Shown here one piece after another: positions 22,809 to 35,900 of a stretch of 64,000 bases of DNA. Position 1 is the first letter of the stretch. Each line of letters begins with the position of its first letter. This DNA is from Epinephelus fuscoguttatus (Eukaryota > Chordata > Actinopteri > Perciformes > Serranidae): NCBI RefSeq assembly GCF_011397635.1, contig NC_064761.1, forward strand, positions 43,178,143 through 43,242,142, read 5' to 3'. The notes beneath the pieces were generated by a model that was given only the letters and a program-made list of their open reading frames with translations, did not search any database and had not been told where the DNA came from. A program made the position numbers and the translations under genes.

Positions 22809-24599
22809 GCCTGTACTGTCACCGGTAGCCCGTTTTCTGAAATTGGAATTTTTGGATCAAAATTGTGAAAATTGAAAAAATATATATATAATTTAGTTTT
22901 TTGAAATGCAAATCAATGCATTTCTTATTTTAATTGTCAAAGATGTGAATTTGGAAAAAATAAATGGTTTTCAAAGTTAAGTATTTCAGTGCTATGAATT
23001 TAGTGGTGTTTAAATTTGGCTGTCACTATTCACTCACTTTTGGCTCTATTATGCTTCCATCATCAACCAGCAATAAAAAGGGAGGACTTCAGTCTGCTGT
23101 GGTATAAAGGTAGATTTCTGTATTTGTCAATAATAATGTGGCATTATTTCAATTGTAATATTTGGACAAATGACTCAAACTGCAGCAGTTAAGTAAATAA
23201 AACTACAGAAATAAATTTTCTTTGATTAAAACAAAACAGTTTCTTTCAGTGAGTAAGGATGTGATAATCTTCACATAACTAACTATGGCAGCCATTGCAG
23301 AAACATCTTGGCTAATATTTACTCAGGACCTTCACCTCAAATAGGAGCCGCAGGAGGGGGGGCGACTCAGGTCATCTAAAAATAGCAGCCATCAGTCAGT
23401 GAGGGTCAGGGTCTCGTAATGGCAGAGATCAGGAGATAAAACAGAGGTGCTCACTATACAGACAGACATCCTGCAGACCTCATGAGTAAAGTCCAGACTC
23501 ATGTTATACACACACTGACTTTAGTGTGTGTGATATATATCACTCAGTTGCTTGCCCTGAAAAGTGATGTAAGAGTGTTACAGTCAATCAAAGCTACTTT
23601 AATATGTAATAAGGCTACGTGATATAGCTCACCTCCTCCAAGCTCAGTTTGGACCTGTTGTGACTCAGAGAGCAGGTGACACACCTGAGTGTTGTTATCT
23701 TGCAGTGACTAAAAGCAGTCAGCATTTATAACACACTGTAGCCTCTACATTAGAACACACACCAACACACGTGAGAAGTAAATAGATAACATGAGGATGT
23801 TTATTGTACTCATGAGAAATGATTTACCCTCAGAGAATGGATGGTGTGGTGCCAAGCTCTTAGTGGCCGTCTGAGAGCAGTTTGATTACAGACAAGACTG
23901 TATTTGTAGCGACATAGCTTTTAAAATAAGGGTTATAATTCAATATGTATTCAGTATTTAACTCCAAGCAATGCCTGCAGAGCTGGCCGTGCAGGATCAA
24001 TGTTACCGTGGGCTGTGGGGTGATGTTATGGAGCCTTTTACAGTAGGTCTACGTGACCTACTGGACTACGTGTCCAACATGAAAAAAACTGCAATAATAT
24101 TTCACGTTGGTTGTGCAAGTGCTATCAGTTGTGTTGCTGGCAGAGAAGAGGAGGCCAAATAAATAGGTAAAACATTATCAAATAAACGTGTTTCTACAAA
24201 GTGCTGTGAGCAAAACTAGTTTGCTTGAAATTGTTTGATGTTTTGTTTCATGTTTGCAATTTGTTTTTGTATTTTGTTTTATTTTGCACAACTCAGTCGC
24301 CTTTCCTTTTTTTGTAACCAAACTTTATTCAGCAATTAATATATATGATAATACAGTAGCACAGTGTCAATGTAAATATTAACCCTTTACCCCCCAACAG
24401 TCCCCTCCCAGCTCATAAGAGCACAGAACTTATAAATGAATAACATAAATAAATAGGATTAAATAATATACATAGGCACAAAGCTGGTGTGCAAATAATT
24501 CGAAATAAATAGACAAAGAAATTAATGAAAAAATAAATATTGATAAAATAAAAAATAAAAGTCAGCTGGTAATGCTCAAGATCGACATGCCAACCTAAC

Positions 24600-25392
24600 C
24601 TTGTCTGCATCCTACAAGATCATTGGTCCACAGGGGGAGCCACAGCCATCGGTCGCATTTTAGCCATTTTGAAGCATTTTTCTGTTGTTATAGCGCCACC
24701 CAGTTGCCAATTAGAGTTAAATTTCTCCAGTCACCTTGAGGCGTCCTGTTCTACATATCTACCAAGTTTAGTAAAAATCCATATGGCGGTTAGGCCTAGA
24801 TAAGAAATGAGCTCTCTAGCGCCCCCATTTTGTTTGATGGGCTCAATAATGGAGGGGTCCCCTCAGATTATGTGTGGTCATATGCCTACAAAGTTGCGTG
24901 GTGATGGGTGAAACCCTTGAGATGTTCTACACCTTTATGTGATGAGCCACGCCCTCCGCAATATTCATTGCCTTATAGAAGCTCAGTTTTAGGAAGTTTT
25001 CCAACTTTTGCCAAGAGGGAACTTTAGATATTGCTCTCTAGATTATGTTCACCCAGTTTCATGCAGATCGCTCAAACTTCCTAGGAAGAGATCCATTTGA
25101 AGTGTTTTTCAAAAAATTCAAAATGGTGGAAAATCTATATAAGCGGAAGTTATGGGTTCTTGAGGCAAATGTGTTCCTCATGAGGAGAGGCATCTCTGTG
25201 CAAAGTTTCATGTCTCTACGACATACGGGGCATGAGATATGCCCATTCAAAGTTTGACATTTCAATGGGTTGCTATAGCGCCCCCCTTTGGCCAATTGAT
25301 GTAATATTGCTTCATTGGCATCCTCCCATGACCCTCTACCACTGTGCCAAATTTCACATGGATTGACCAAGTCAGTGAGGAGAAAAACGTGG

Positions 25393-25458
<66 letters not shown>

Positions 25459-25479
25459 TTTCGTCATTATACAGTAAGA
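24600..25479 (-). mobile_element. Helitron-like nonautonomous element, long copy
   Basis: Read on the minus strand, it begins TCTTACTGTATAATGACG preceded by A and continues through a CA/TG tract into GTTCCACGTTTTTCTCCTCA. From 25036 to 25396 it is nearly identical to 61301-61656. It carries more interior (about 24660-25030) than the copy at 61 kb. No CTRR 3' end was found, so the lower boundary is approximate. The minus-strand frame of 130 residues across it is not a gene. Confidence 0.6.
25397..25454. repeat. (CA)29 microsatellite inside the Helitron-like copy
   Basis: An uninterrupted CA run at the point where sister copies carry only about 4 to 12 units. Confidence 0.95.
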
Positions 25480-25792
25480 TTGTACAGTGGGCCTGTTATA
25501 ACTTTGTCACTTGAATGTGGGATAGCAGCTTCACTAGGGAGGGAAAAGAGCTGTTGAACTACTTGTATTAACAGCAGACTGAATACTTAAACCTACAGAA
25601 GCCTGATGCATTTATTTGAGAAAAACATATTTGCCCTGTTTCTCTGAATTAACAAGATCATTATCTGAGGAAAGTTTTTTATGGAAAATAAATCTGAAAA
25701 CTCTGCTTTGTAGCAGGTCACTAGCCTTTCCTCAGATTCATGTATATGATTTTGGATGTAACTTTTTTATTGTCAGTGGACTGAATACTGAC

Positions 25793-26293
25793 CTGGTGGC
25801 TCCCAACCTGGGGGTCCTGACCCCCACTAGGGGTCACCAAAGCTTCACAGGTGTCGCAAGGCCTTCTTGATTTTAAGGGGTGTAAGAGAACTGTTTTAAA
25901 ATTTACAGTAGGCCTACATTTTATATGAATTCTGAGAAGGGAATCAAGATGTAAACCTTTTAAAACATCTCACAGGGTAAGGTCACAGTGAACACCTGAG
26001 TGAACAAGAGCTATATTCACAGAGTATTAATTATAAATTTAATTAAATTAAAAACTGATTGTAAAAAAATATACAATAGAAAAAGAGCACTGTATATAAA
26101 GAATTACTAAAAATATCAGGAAAACTCCCTGATGAAAATAATCTGCTGTTAATCACTGTTTGGATCAGTTGTACAGTCTGTCAGTTGTACTGTTATTATT
26201 ATTGAATATAATATGAAACAGCCATAAAATGTATCACTCATCACTCAATAATGGAAAAGGGGTCAATTTAAGGAAAAAGACTGGGAAGCACTG
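25793..26293. mobile_element. hAT nonautonomous element
   Basis: Left end GGTGGCTCCCAACCTGGGGG and right end GACTGGGAAGCACTG form the inverted ends of the common CAGTGGTTCCCAACC hAT group. No duplication is recognisable. Confidence 0.5.
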
Positions 26294-26762
26294 CTCTATG
26301 TGAAAGTGTGACGCATTCACTTGAGAACAAATATGTGCCCTGTTGTCAACAAGATAATTATCATCAAGAAAATTCTGGGAAAGTTGTTTGTGAAAAAAAT
26401 CGGCTTTGTTTTTTCTGGAATAAGAGATTATTATCTCAGAATTATGAGAAAAGTTTTTATTGAAAAAAGAAAAACAAAGATAATAATCTTGTAAATTCCT
26501 GAATTTCCTGAATTGAGAATATCATTTTATTTATTCACAAAAAGAAAAGGCAAGGAAATGAGAGCAGCTCCATAAATGTGTGGCAGCCACTGATAAAACA
26601 CTTACCCAGTGATTTAAGGGACTTAATTCAAAGAAGAAGCACCGCAGAAATTCACCTTAAGAATGATTTGCCTGGAAACAACAGTGCATTAGTGTGTAAA
26701 ATGAATAATGTGTGTGCATATGATTATAGAGGCACCATTACAACCCCCAATGCACTTTAAAT

Positions 26763-26848
26763 GTTCTATTTTATTTTATTTTATTTTCATTTTCATTTTC
26801 ATTTTCATTTTTATTTTATTTTATTTTATTTTATTTATATTGTTCGGT
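26763..26848. repeat. (TTTTA)n / (TTTTC)n simple repeat
   Basis: Pentamer and hexamer T-rich repeats upstream of hook1; low complexity. Confidence 0.85.
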
Positions 26849-27259
26849 TATTATTCATTTGTTGATTTATTTATTCTTGCTTGTAATACTGATGTATTTA
26901 AAGTATTATTTGTATGTGTATTATCATATCAAGCTCAGGACTGTTACAAAAATGTTGATATTATAATTGGGGGGAAAAAATCATAAAATTTTAATATCCA
27001 GAAACAAAAAAAACGAGGAGAACATTTTTTCCATTAAATATTTGTCAGATAATAATCTAGTTAATTCAGGAAAATAAGTGAATGCTTTCCACTTCCTTCG
27101 TAACCAACCAAAACAGGCTTTCTTTTATGAAATGTAATGAATAATAAACATTTAACTGTGTTTCTTTTCCTTGTGTTTATCCATCAGTGATGACAGAGGA
27201 GCCATTTGATCATTTCACTGGTCTGACTGTATACAGTTTGTCCAGATTACGGGGGCGTA

Positions 27260-27599
27260 CATTAATCGCAGATCGCGCTCGCTGATTGGCTACAGCGATA
27301 TTTATCAGCCGTCAATCTTCACAGATCTCAACGCTGATTGGTTACTGCCTGCATCACCCTCCCTTCATTTCATCCCGAGCCTGCAAGCACGTCAACGTCA
27401 AAGAACTAAGAAGCTGCGCCATTCTCGTACATTTTACGTCCTTTTAACAGCGCAAAGGCCGTCACGGCTCCCGTAGTGTACGTATTTGACGTTAGAGAGC
27501 TACCTCTTGGCAGCAGGTGAGGTCAAATGCGGAGGAAAGGAGTGGAAGAGGTTTGCTGACAGGTGGAGGCAAATATAGCTTTAAGCTAAAGAGGAACAA
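27260..27599 (+). promoter_or_regulatory. hook1 promoter / 5' UTR region
   Basis: The 340 bases before the hook1 ATG are richer in CpG than the flanking intergenic DNA. They contain two inverted CCAAT boxes (ATTGG at 27285-27289 and 27337-27341), each in the same context CTGATTGG and about 52 bases apart. There is no evident TATA box near the ATG, which suits a broadly expressed housekeeping gene. CCAAT boxes are classically bound by NF-Y; the transcription start cannot be placed from sequence alone. Confidence 0.5.
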
Positions 27600-29881
27600 A
27601 TGGACGAGAGTAAAACGGCACTGACGGAGAGCCTCGTAATATGGGTGAGTTTTATTTGACATCTTAGCGTGACGGGAAGGTGTCGCCTGGTACGAGGGAA
27701 CCATGGAGGCGGTTTGGTTTACCTGTTTGTAGGTGGTGGGGGTGGGGGTGGGGGTGTCAGCGAAAACACTCAACAGCCGAGAGAAGTCAATGAAACGTGA
27801 CGGAGAGACGGTTTTAATTCAACGGTCGTCACATAACCGTTATGACGGAGATTAACGTCAGTTTCAGCTGTTATTAGTTTAATAATATGCTGCATGCTAA
27901 CTAAGTGAGCAGCAGGGTTAGCTAATACACATAAAGTTACCAGGTAAAGACACAAAGACAGCAGTATTCTGTAGTTTGGTCGATCCTCGTCGACTGCTAA
28001 TCCAATTAACCGGGATATATTCGTGTAATGTCGCTCTTATTAACCTTATGTAACTGATGAAGCTAATGTTAACAGTTAAGTGCCCTCATTTAGCAACAGC
28101 TGCTGCCTTCACCTGCTCCTCTCCATGGGTGTGAATCAGCGGTTTGTTTCCTTGTTTCATTAGATCTAAGTCCTGTATCGAAGCCACATCAGTTACCTTG
28201 TTGAACAACAGTGTCACTGTCTCACGACTTAATAAGAGGTGAGATAAGTTAGCCTGCCACAGGTACATCCCAGAAACCTGTGTGTCCAACTAGGGAAAAG
28301 GAAACACTTCCCAGTCAAAGACATTTCCTTTCCATTCAGTTAAATATTATACTTAAGTAAAAGCAGTGATACCTCAGTGTAATCTCTCACAAGTAAATGT
28401 TCTGCACTTAAAATCTTGCTTAAAGTGACTCTTACCTTTCTGGAAATTTTACACTTTTCTTTATTTATGCTATTAATAAGCTATTTATACACATTTCTTA
28501 TGTGTGCATATTTTACTTTTATTTGTTTTTTAGACAACACGCCTCTGATTTTTTATTTCTATATTTATACGTAGGCCTACTTTATATATTGTCTTATGAA
28601 TTGTCGCATAATGCATTCTTGCATACTTATTTCTATAATAATAATATCTATAATGCCTATATGCCTATGCATCTGGTAACGGTTAGGCTTTCAGCAATTT
28701 TATACACTGCTGCGTTTCTTAATCTATAACAGCAGGCTATAACATAATTCATTACTGAATTATATATTTTTTTTTAACAATTAAAACTAGAAATATTGCG
28801 ATTATTTTGACAGGTATTGCAGTTGCGATATGAGTTGCGATTTTAGTGGGAATGATTATTTTTGCTGTTTATTTTCATTGAAAAAATATAAAACTAATGA
28901 TATGATTTTTACTGGGGTCTGTACCAAACATCTGGGAAATGATTTGTAGCCTGTGGCCTCTGTGTAGCACCCCAATATTTCATTTATACAGTTTTTTTGT
29001 GACATGTTTTACCTTTATCAAAAAATTGCAGTTCCTGTAATTTGGATATTAAACGTGGGCCATAGTGCGATTTCGATAATATTCTGATTACTCAATAATT
29101 GTGCAGCCCTAGTAACAATCTGAATCTACAAACTAGTAACTAAAGCTGTCAAATAACTGTAGTGGAGTAAAAGTATTTACAAGTACCTTGAAGTTGTACT
29201 TAAAGAACAGTACGCAGTTACATTCCACCACAGGAAGCCAGACACATAACTATAAAAGCTGTCCTCAAACAGTGGATTTACTTTTAATATAAGATGTCAG
29301 TGTTTCCATTTGATGGTTCATTTTGAAATAACACTGTCACTGGCTGATGGGAGTGAATGTCAGAGTGGCAGCCTTTGGAGAGGTTTTGTTATCACTGCAA
29401 ACTGCAGTTTGTGTACAGGACACGGTTTGGCAGTTTGTGTTTGAGTAAAAGGGATGTCAGCCCAGGTCGTTACACCTACCTTACATCGTGGCTGCCACTT
29501 GAATTATTCACACCTTCAAAGCCTTTGTCTTTATCGTGGTGTCTTTGCCACTTTTATCTGCAGTCCAATCTGTCATCCCTGTCCTCCATTGTCTCCGCTC
29601 CTCCCTCGTAGTGGTTTGAATGCAAGTACACAGCACCTCAGCACATCTGCAGTGTTGTGGAGTAAATCTCCAGTGACAGCTTGCTGAATGCAGTGTGCTT
29701 CTGCATGTCACCACCTCCCCAACAGTGTTTTATTCCCCCGTGGAGTGTTGACCAGTCCCCATGATGATGCTGTATTTTGTGCCTCTCAGCTGCAGACCTT
29801 CAACACTGCTGCACCCTGCAGAACAGTGGAGGAGCTGACCACTGGAGCGGCAATATCTCAGGCACTGAATCAAATGTGAGG

Positions 29882-29934
<53 letters not shown>

Positions 29935-32900
29935 AATACAACATATACTGTAGGTCGTCCAGATCTGCCCCATTAATCATGATATCTGGCTCCTCTGCTG
30001 ATACAGTATTTATTCAGAGCCAGTCTGGTATGGGTCAGATAATTCACATCACATGTGGCCTTGGCAAAAAAGCTCACTTAAAGGATTTTGTTTGTCACTT
30101 ATTCAGGGAAAATTGTTGTTTATGGTGTAAAACACTGAAGCACAAATGCTATTGGATGGTTAATTTCTGGTTCTCTTTTTTGTGCAAACCTTTTTTCATT
30201 TCTATAGATAATGAAATGGAGATCAAACAACAACGTCTTGTTTTTAAATTCACCAATCAGCGCAAGTAGTGATTCAAAAAGGTCTAATGTAGTGGAAGGA
30301 GATAAGACGCTCTCCTCAGACAGCAACCTTGAGACTTCACAATGCACCAAAGCTACAGTAGAGAGGCATGTTGTGTTATGACTAAGTGCTGAGACTTTGT
30401 GAGAGACAAAAACTCTCTCTACGTTGCTTTTACTATCACTGCAGAAAAAAAAAATAGTGCAAGTAAAAGAAGGCTGAGAGAAAGCAAACCGCAACATTCA
30501 GTATTATCTAGAAGAATCTGACCTTGAACGACACACAGTCGCTGAGAAGTCACGTGTTGATGAGCTGTTGTTCCCATCTGTGTGCTGCAGAGACCCAGCA
30601 TGGTTCACTGATGGATGGCTCGGCCGTATAAAAACAGATGTTGAGGAAAACTGGAGACTGAAGGTACAGAGCAGTGTTGTCCTCCCCGTCCCCCTCTCTG
30701 ACTTCTCTCTTCATGTTTTGCTGACCCCCCCCTCCACGTGTGCTAAATCCTGTGTTTGCTTCAACCCTGCCAATCTGTCCTTGACACTGACCTCCTGCCT
30801 GCCCCGGGGGTGCTGCTCCTGGCTTAGCCCGCACTCTGACCCCACGTTCTGACTCCTCTGGTGAAATGTGTACATGTATGTTTGTCTAAATGTGTCAGCT
30901 GTATGTAATGTAATTCAAAAAGAAAGTGCACGCTGTTCTCGATCCCTCTGTTTCACTCTGTTTCCCCTGTTGCTGTCTTTCATCCTCAGTCTTTCACAGA
31001 AGACATTTTGACATGCCGCAGTAGGAAACACACAATAATAAAATGAATAGCGGCTCAGTTCCATTTAGGTGCCTCAGTTTAAAGGTCCTTGTGTTGTGTA
31101 TGCAGGGCTTACTGGGACAGTAGTAGAAAAGAACCACCATTAATGTTATTAATAACCTTGTCACCAGAAACAAGTCAAAATGTCTGCTGAGCAAAAGGCA
31201 TGTTTTCACTGTGTACATTTGAAAAGTCTTGATTTTTATTATGGCATGAATATAAATTATGTTTGAAGTGAATCTCTTGTGATTTTGTCGAGGGATGCAC
31301 GTTAATATCAGTACATCATCACTAATGTCGACTTTAAAATGAACTATTAGAATCGGCCAACGTGTTTTTTCTTATTTTACACAATGCATGAATATGACTA
31401 ATATGATGTTGATTCCACGACAGAAGAGACTTAATGATGACTTATATTAGCATTGGTTACCGGCCAAATAAGTTGTTATATATCAACAAATAAATCCAGT
31501 ATCGTGCATCCATAATTTGTCCCCTTGGTCCCAGTTTTGATGATAAACTAAGTTCCTAACATTTTATAATCTTGTGTGTGATCTCAGATGAACAACCTGA
31601 AGAAGATCCTTCAGATGGTGGTTGATTATTATAACGAGGTAGGTTGTGGTCCTGTACAGTATTCTCCTTGTGTTTGCACAGTTGACAGGTTATTTAACAC
31701 CTACTGTGTGTAACAGGCGGACTCGTGCGTGTTTGTTCAGTTCATGTGAGAGTTGTAGTATGCACTGTTGACATAGCGCCCAACCCCAGGAGCCTAGTGC
31801 GCTGTTAAGATCAAAACAAACATCGCGCAGTTTAAGCCTGATACTCAGTACATCCACAGTGGAGTTGTAAAGCCAGCAATTTATATCCACTTTGCTGCAA
31901 CACACAAGTGACATATTTATTCAATAATTCCTGTATGCTTACCATACAAGATAAGACTTAAAAATACTTTTAAAAGGCACAGTCTGACACATGTGAGGAC
32001 AACGTGGGTTTTTAGTGACAGACTGTAAGATTTAGCAAAGACTTGGGATCTTGCAGGGTCACTGTTTGCAAGACTACAACTTGATACCTTTAGAGATTCC
32101 CATCCTACTCCTGGTGAAAACTATTAGGCCAAAGTCCCATTAAGAAAAATAACATATAAACAACTCCTAAAAAAATATCTTCTTTAAAAAAGATGTAAGA
32201 TTTCTCACTATAGTAAGTGCTGGTTGGTGGATCAGATACATGCCGAATTAAACACGGACTCTTATTCACTCTACAACCCAAGCTTATTCATGTTCTTGCG
32301 CTCTCCCAGAATCACGTTCGTGTTTACTGTCTACCTGGTTTGCTGCCTCCTGTTTGGTGCGGGAGAGAATGGTTGTTCACAATCTTCACGTAATTAAACT
32401 CCAGTATTTACATGAGCAAAGACTAAAAACTTAAAATAAAATTCAACATGTTAAATTTTGTCATGAAGGACTAACTTAAGACGGCTCAGACTGAGTTTTG
32501 GACCACCTTACACCAAATGATTGAGATCATGGAGGTGTGCCACAGCTCTAGTAAAACTCTCATGATTTCATTACAACACTGGAAATTTGTCTGCAACAGT
32601 AAAATTGCTTGTGAAGTTGTTTGGCGTCAGGCCGGCATTAGTCTACCATGAGCATGTAAAATCAGTGCCGTTTCACTCACTGTTTTCTTTGTTCCACCAG
32701 GTCTTAGCCCAGGAAATCTCAGACTTCCCTTTGCCAGATCTGGCCCAGGTGGCAGAGCATTCGGACCCCGTGGAGCTGGGGAGGCTGCTGCAGCTTGTAC
32801 TGGGCTGTGCTGTCAAGTGTGAGCGTAAACAAGGTATGTGACCGCTTCTGTGTTCGGCACAATTTTGTGTACACAAATTAGACACAAACAGATATCTGCA

Positions 32901-35900
32901 GTATGTGTGTGGTGTACAGAGTAGAGAGAAAAGGAATTGTCCATCAGAATCCAGTTGGGTTAAGGCCCGTCGGCTGAACAATGTTTAATTATTGCCCTGC
33001 CAAGTCTCTGACAAAGGCAGAGTCCATCAGAGAGCCTCGCGGGGAAATCAATGTCGGTAGTGTTACATTTGGAAGTGGGATGCCAGTGCTGAAAAATGAT
33101 GAATGCTGCAGTCAGCGTGTGTAGTTCATGAATCTCTCATTCTGTTTACAGAATACATTCAGATCATCATGACCTTGGAGGAGTCTGTGCAGCACGTTGT
33201 AATGACAGCCATCCAGGAGGTCAGTCCATCTTAACACCAAGTGTCTCCCTCACTCAGATTAGAGATGTTAAAGATATCCAGTACAGCTTAGCTCAGCAGT
33301 TGTACATTTTTGATAACTGTAGCTGTGTCAAAGGCACAGTAGTTGTTGGTGGGGGGCAGAGGGCATACTGCTTGTGTTCAGGTAAAATAGGTGGAGGCTT
33401 TGCAGCTATTCTAATGAGTGTGTGTGATCCATAAACCCATTTTTCCTCTCCAGCTCATGAGTAAAGAGATCATGGCCCCATTTGGAGCAGAACCATCAGG
33501 GGACTTGGAACAGCAGGTCAGTGTTATTACGACAGAGACTCCCAGCTGGGAAATCTCCTTTGTGTTTGAACAGAGTTGGTACTGTCTGCTGTGTGAAGGC
33601 CTTTACACACCAAGGCTGTGTTTTTCTCTTGTGTCTTTTTAATCCATCATCAGATAGAAATGATTGCACACAGGAACCTTGCACACTGAGTCCAATGCAT
33701 TTTATTGTTCTGTTTTTTTCCAAAAAATTCTCAGTACAAAACAAAATGGAAAGACACATTTGCTCCCTTGCTTCTCTCCACTGGAGGCACCTCCCTGCCT
33801 GTCACCACTCTCTCCTCCTTTCACCTCCTCTCTACCTGAAGTGGCTGAGCTGTCCTCTCTCTCTGTCTCTGTCACTTTCTTTTTCTCTGTCTGCATGTGC
33901 TCTTCGGCCTCCTTTTCATCCTCCTCTTTGTCGTCGCCATCCACCTGAATATTACTATCTCACCTGTTGTAGGCTTTCTGAGTCACAAAATAATACTGTG
34001 CACTTCCTCTCTTTTGTTGCAAATGTATGTGTCTCCTGCAGGTCACATTTGTTTTTCACTGCCTCTTTGTCATACAACGCTCTAAAGGGTTTTGATGGAT
34101 GCAAAAAAACTGCAGATAATTGAACCTGTTCTGAAAACTCTGATGGATGAATTTTCGGAGTTTCGGAGTTGGTGTGTAAATGTGTTTGACTGAACATGAG
34201 GTCATATTTATTTTTCAACGTGCAATGATTTTGGATGAAAAATAAGGACTTGGTGTGTAAAGGTCTTTATTCTCTAACCAAGGGAATTTAAATTGTGTGA
34301 TAATAAAATTATTTATTATAATTACTAGTCCATACCCACTGAGTGTGTTTGGGATACAGGTCATAGGAAATTGCAGATTAAATAGTCAACTGAACCCTTT
34401 AAGAAGAGCAATGTATTCAGACAGAGTTTTTGTGAATTTGATAGTATGATTGCTTTGTTGAAAGTACAGTAGATTGACCACGTCAGTGAGGAGAAAAACG
34501 TGGAACAGACACACACACAGAATTTTCGTCATTATATAGTGAGATAACCTAAATCACTCCAAAAAGAACAAAACAAGAATCCCTGAAAAGTACATAACAT
34601 TCAAACATTAATGTAATGATTCAAATGATTTAAAACAGCTTATTTTGTATCACCAACAGTCATACAGCCTACAGGTGAATTTATTATGATATATGTTGGA
34701 GACAGTAGATCCTCACCTCTTGAGAGGCAGTACTAGGCTTGAGCGGTATCACAGTATTAAGGTATACTGAGGTATTTCGAAATCCCAGAGGTATGATTTT
34801 AAATACTAGTAAAACTTACAGAGCTCCTCTTTTTGTTGAACTGATACAGAGACACTGTTGTTAAGGTGATGCAGTGCACAGCACAAGCCACCAGAGGTCA
34901 GTCTCTACTGGTGTAACAGGTAGCTGAGCTGAGAAAGATGGCGAGTGGTGGGGAGAATGTTACAGGCCTTGTAAAAAGCTGGTCAGCAAAGGCAGAGAGA
35001 AACAGCGAGCATGTGTTCACGTCTGACTCTGTGAAATACGGGTTTATTATGAACAAACCAGAGCTGGTGATTGTTGGAGCAAAGGAACAACGAACCAAGA
35101 TGTTTTTTCTGAGTTTTGTTTCTTGCGGGTTTGAAAGTGTGTTCTATGATGAGGTAACAAGGAAATTATCGTAGTCTTAGTTTGGTGAAAGAGAGAAACA
35201 AGAAGTCAGAAGGTGTCTGTTGTTTTTTCTGTTTAATGAGGAAAATTGATGTAACGATGTTCCTCTTCTTCACATATGAGCTTGTGGAACGTAGGGAACT
35301 CGCTGCTCGCTACCCAAGCCTAGGCAGTACCTAGCAACTGAATGAAAAATGTAATTAATAATCAAAAAAGCTTGTTAACTCTCGGTTGGTTTGTCAGTTT
35401 ATTAAAGGGAAATTTCGGTTTATTTCAACCCATCTCCTATCGTTCTAAATTTGTTTCAAGTGACTAGTGACATAGAAATAATAGTTAGCATGTTAGCCGT
35501 TAGCCTAGATACAGCCAGGGCGCATAGTAGCGTCAGACCTGTTAAAACGTAAGTGAACGGGCAACCTTCAAGTGCAAAGTTAGTCCACTAAACAAGCTTT
35601 TTTCCACAAAGACCGCCTCATATCGTTAGGATAAATGTCAGAGAACATATAGAAAACGACATGTAAACGTGTTGTCTTACCTTACCGGTGTGCTGCCATG
35701 TTTGTTGTTTACCATTTAACGTTAGCTAAGACTGCAACCGGTCCCATTCCTTGCAACAGAGGCATTCCTCTTCTGTGGGCACTGGGGCACAGCATTCACA
35801 GGTACACCACCAATCTCCAGAGCTACGCAGCCTTGCAGCAGCCACTCCTCCCCTCTCGTCCTCTACCTGTTGCGCCTCGCTCTCTCCTCTTCTGTTCTTC

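Larger units (their letters stand above)
21067..27259. other. Intergenic region between the RNF170-like gene and hook1
   Basis: No exon-like frames. It holds a hAT end (22485-22808), a Helitron-like copy with its CA tract (about 24600-25479), a hAT element (25793-26293) and a (TTTTA)n/(TTTTC)n tract (26763-26848). The stretches 21400-22450, 22810-24300 and 26300-26760 show nothing recognisable beyond AT-rich DNA. The first exon of the minus-strand gene may extend upstream into 21067-21150. Confidence 0.6.

Noticed and set aside
25059-25451. 130-codon minus-strand frame, similar to 61318-61719
   Set aside because: Similarity between the two reflects a shared Helitron-like noncoding repeat; the CVCVCV end is the CA microsatellite.
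33482-34123. 213-codon plus-strand frame in hook1 intron 7
   Set aside because: Low-complexity Ser/Leu/Cys translation of C/T-rich intron DNA; it overlaps exon 7 in another frame and has no domain.
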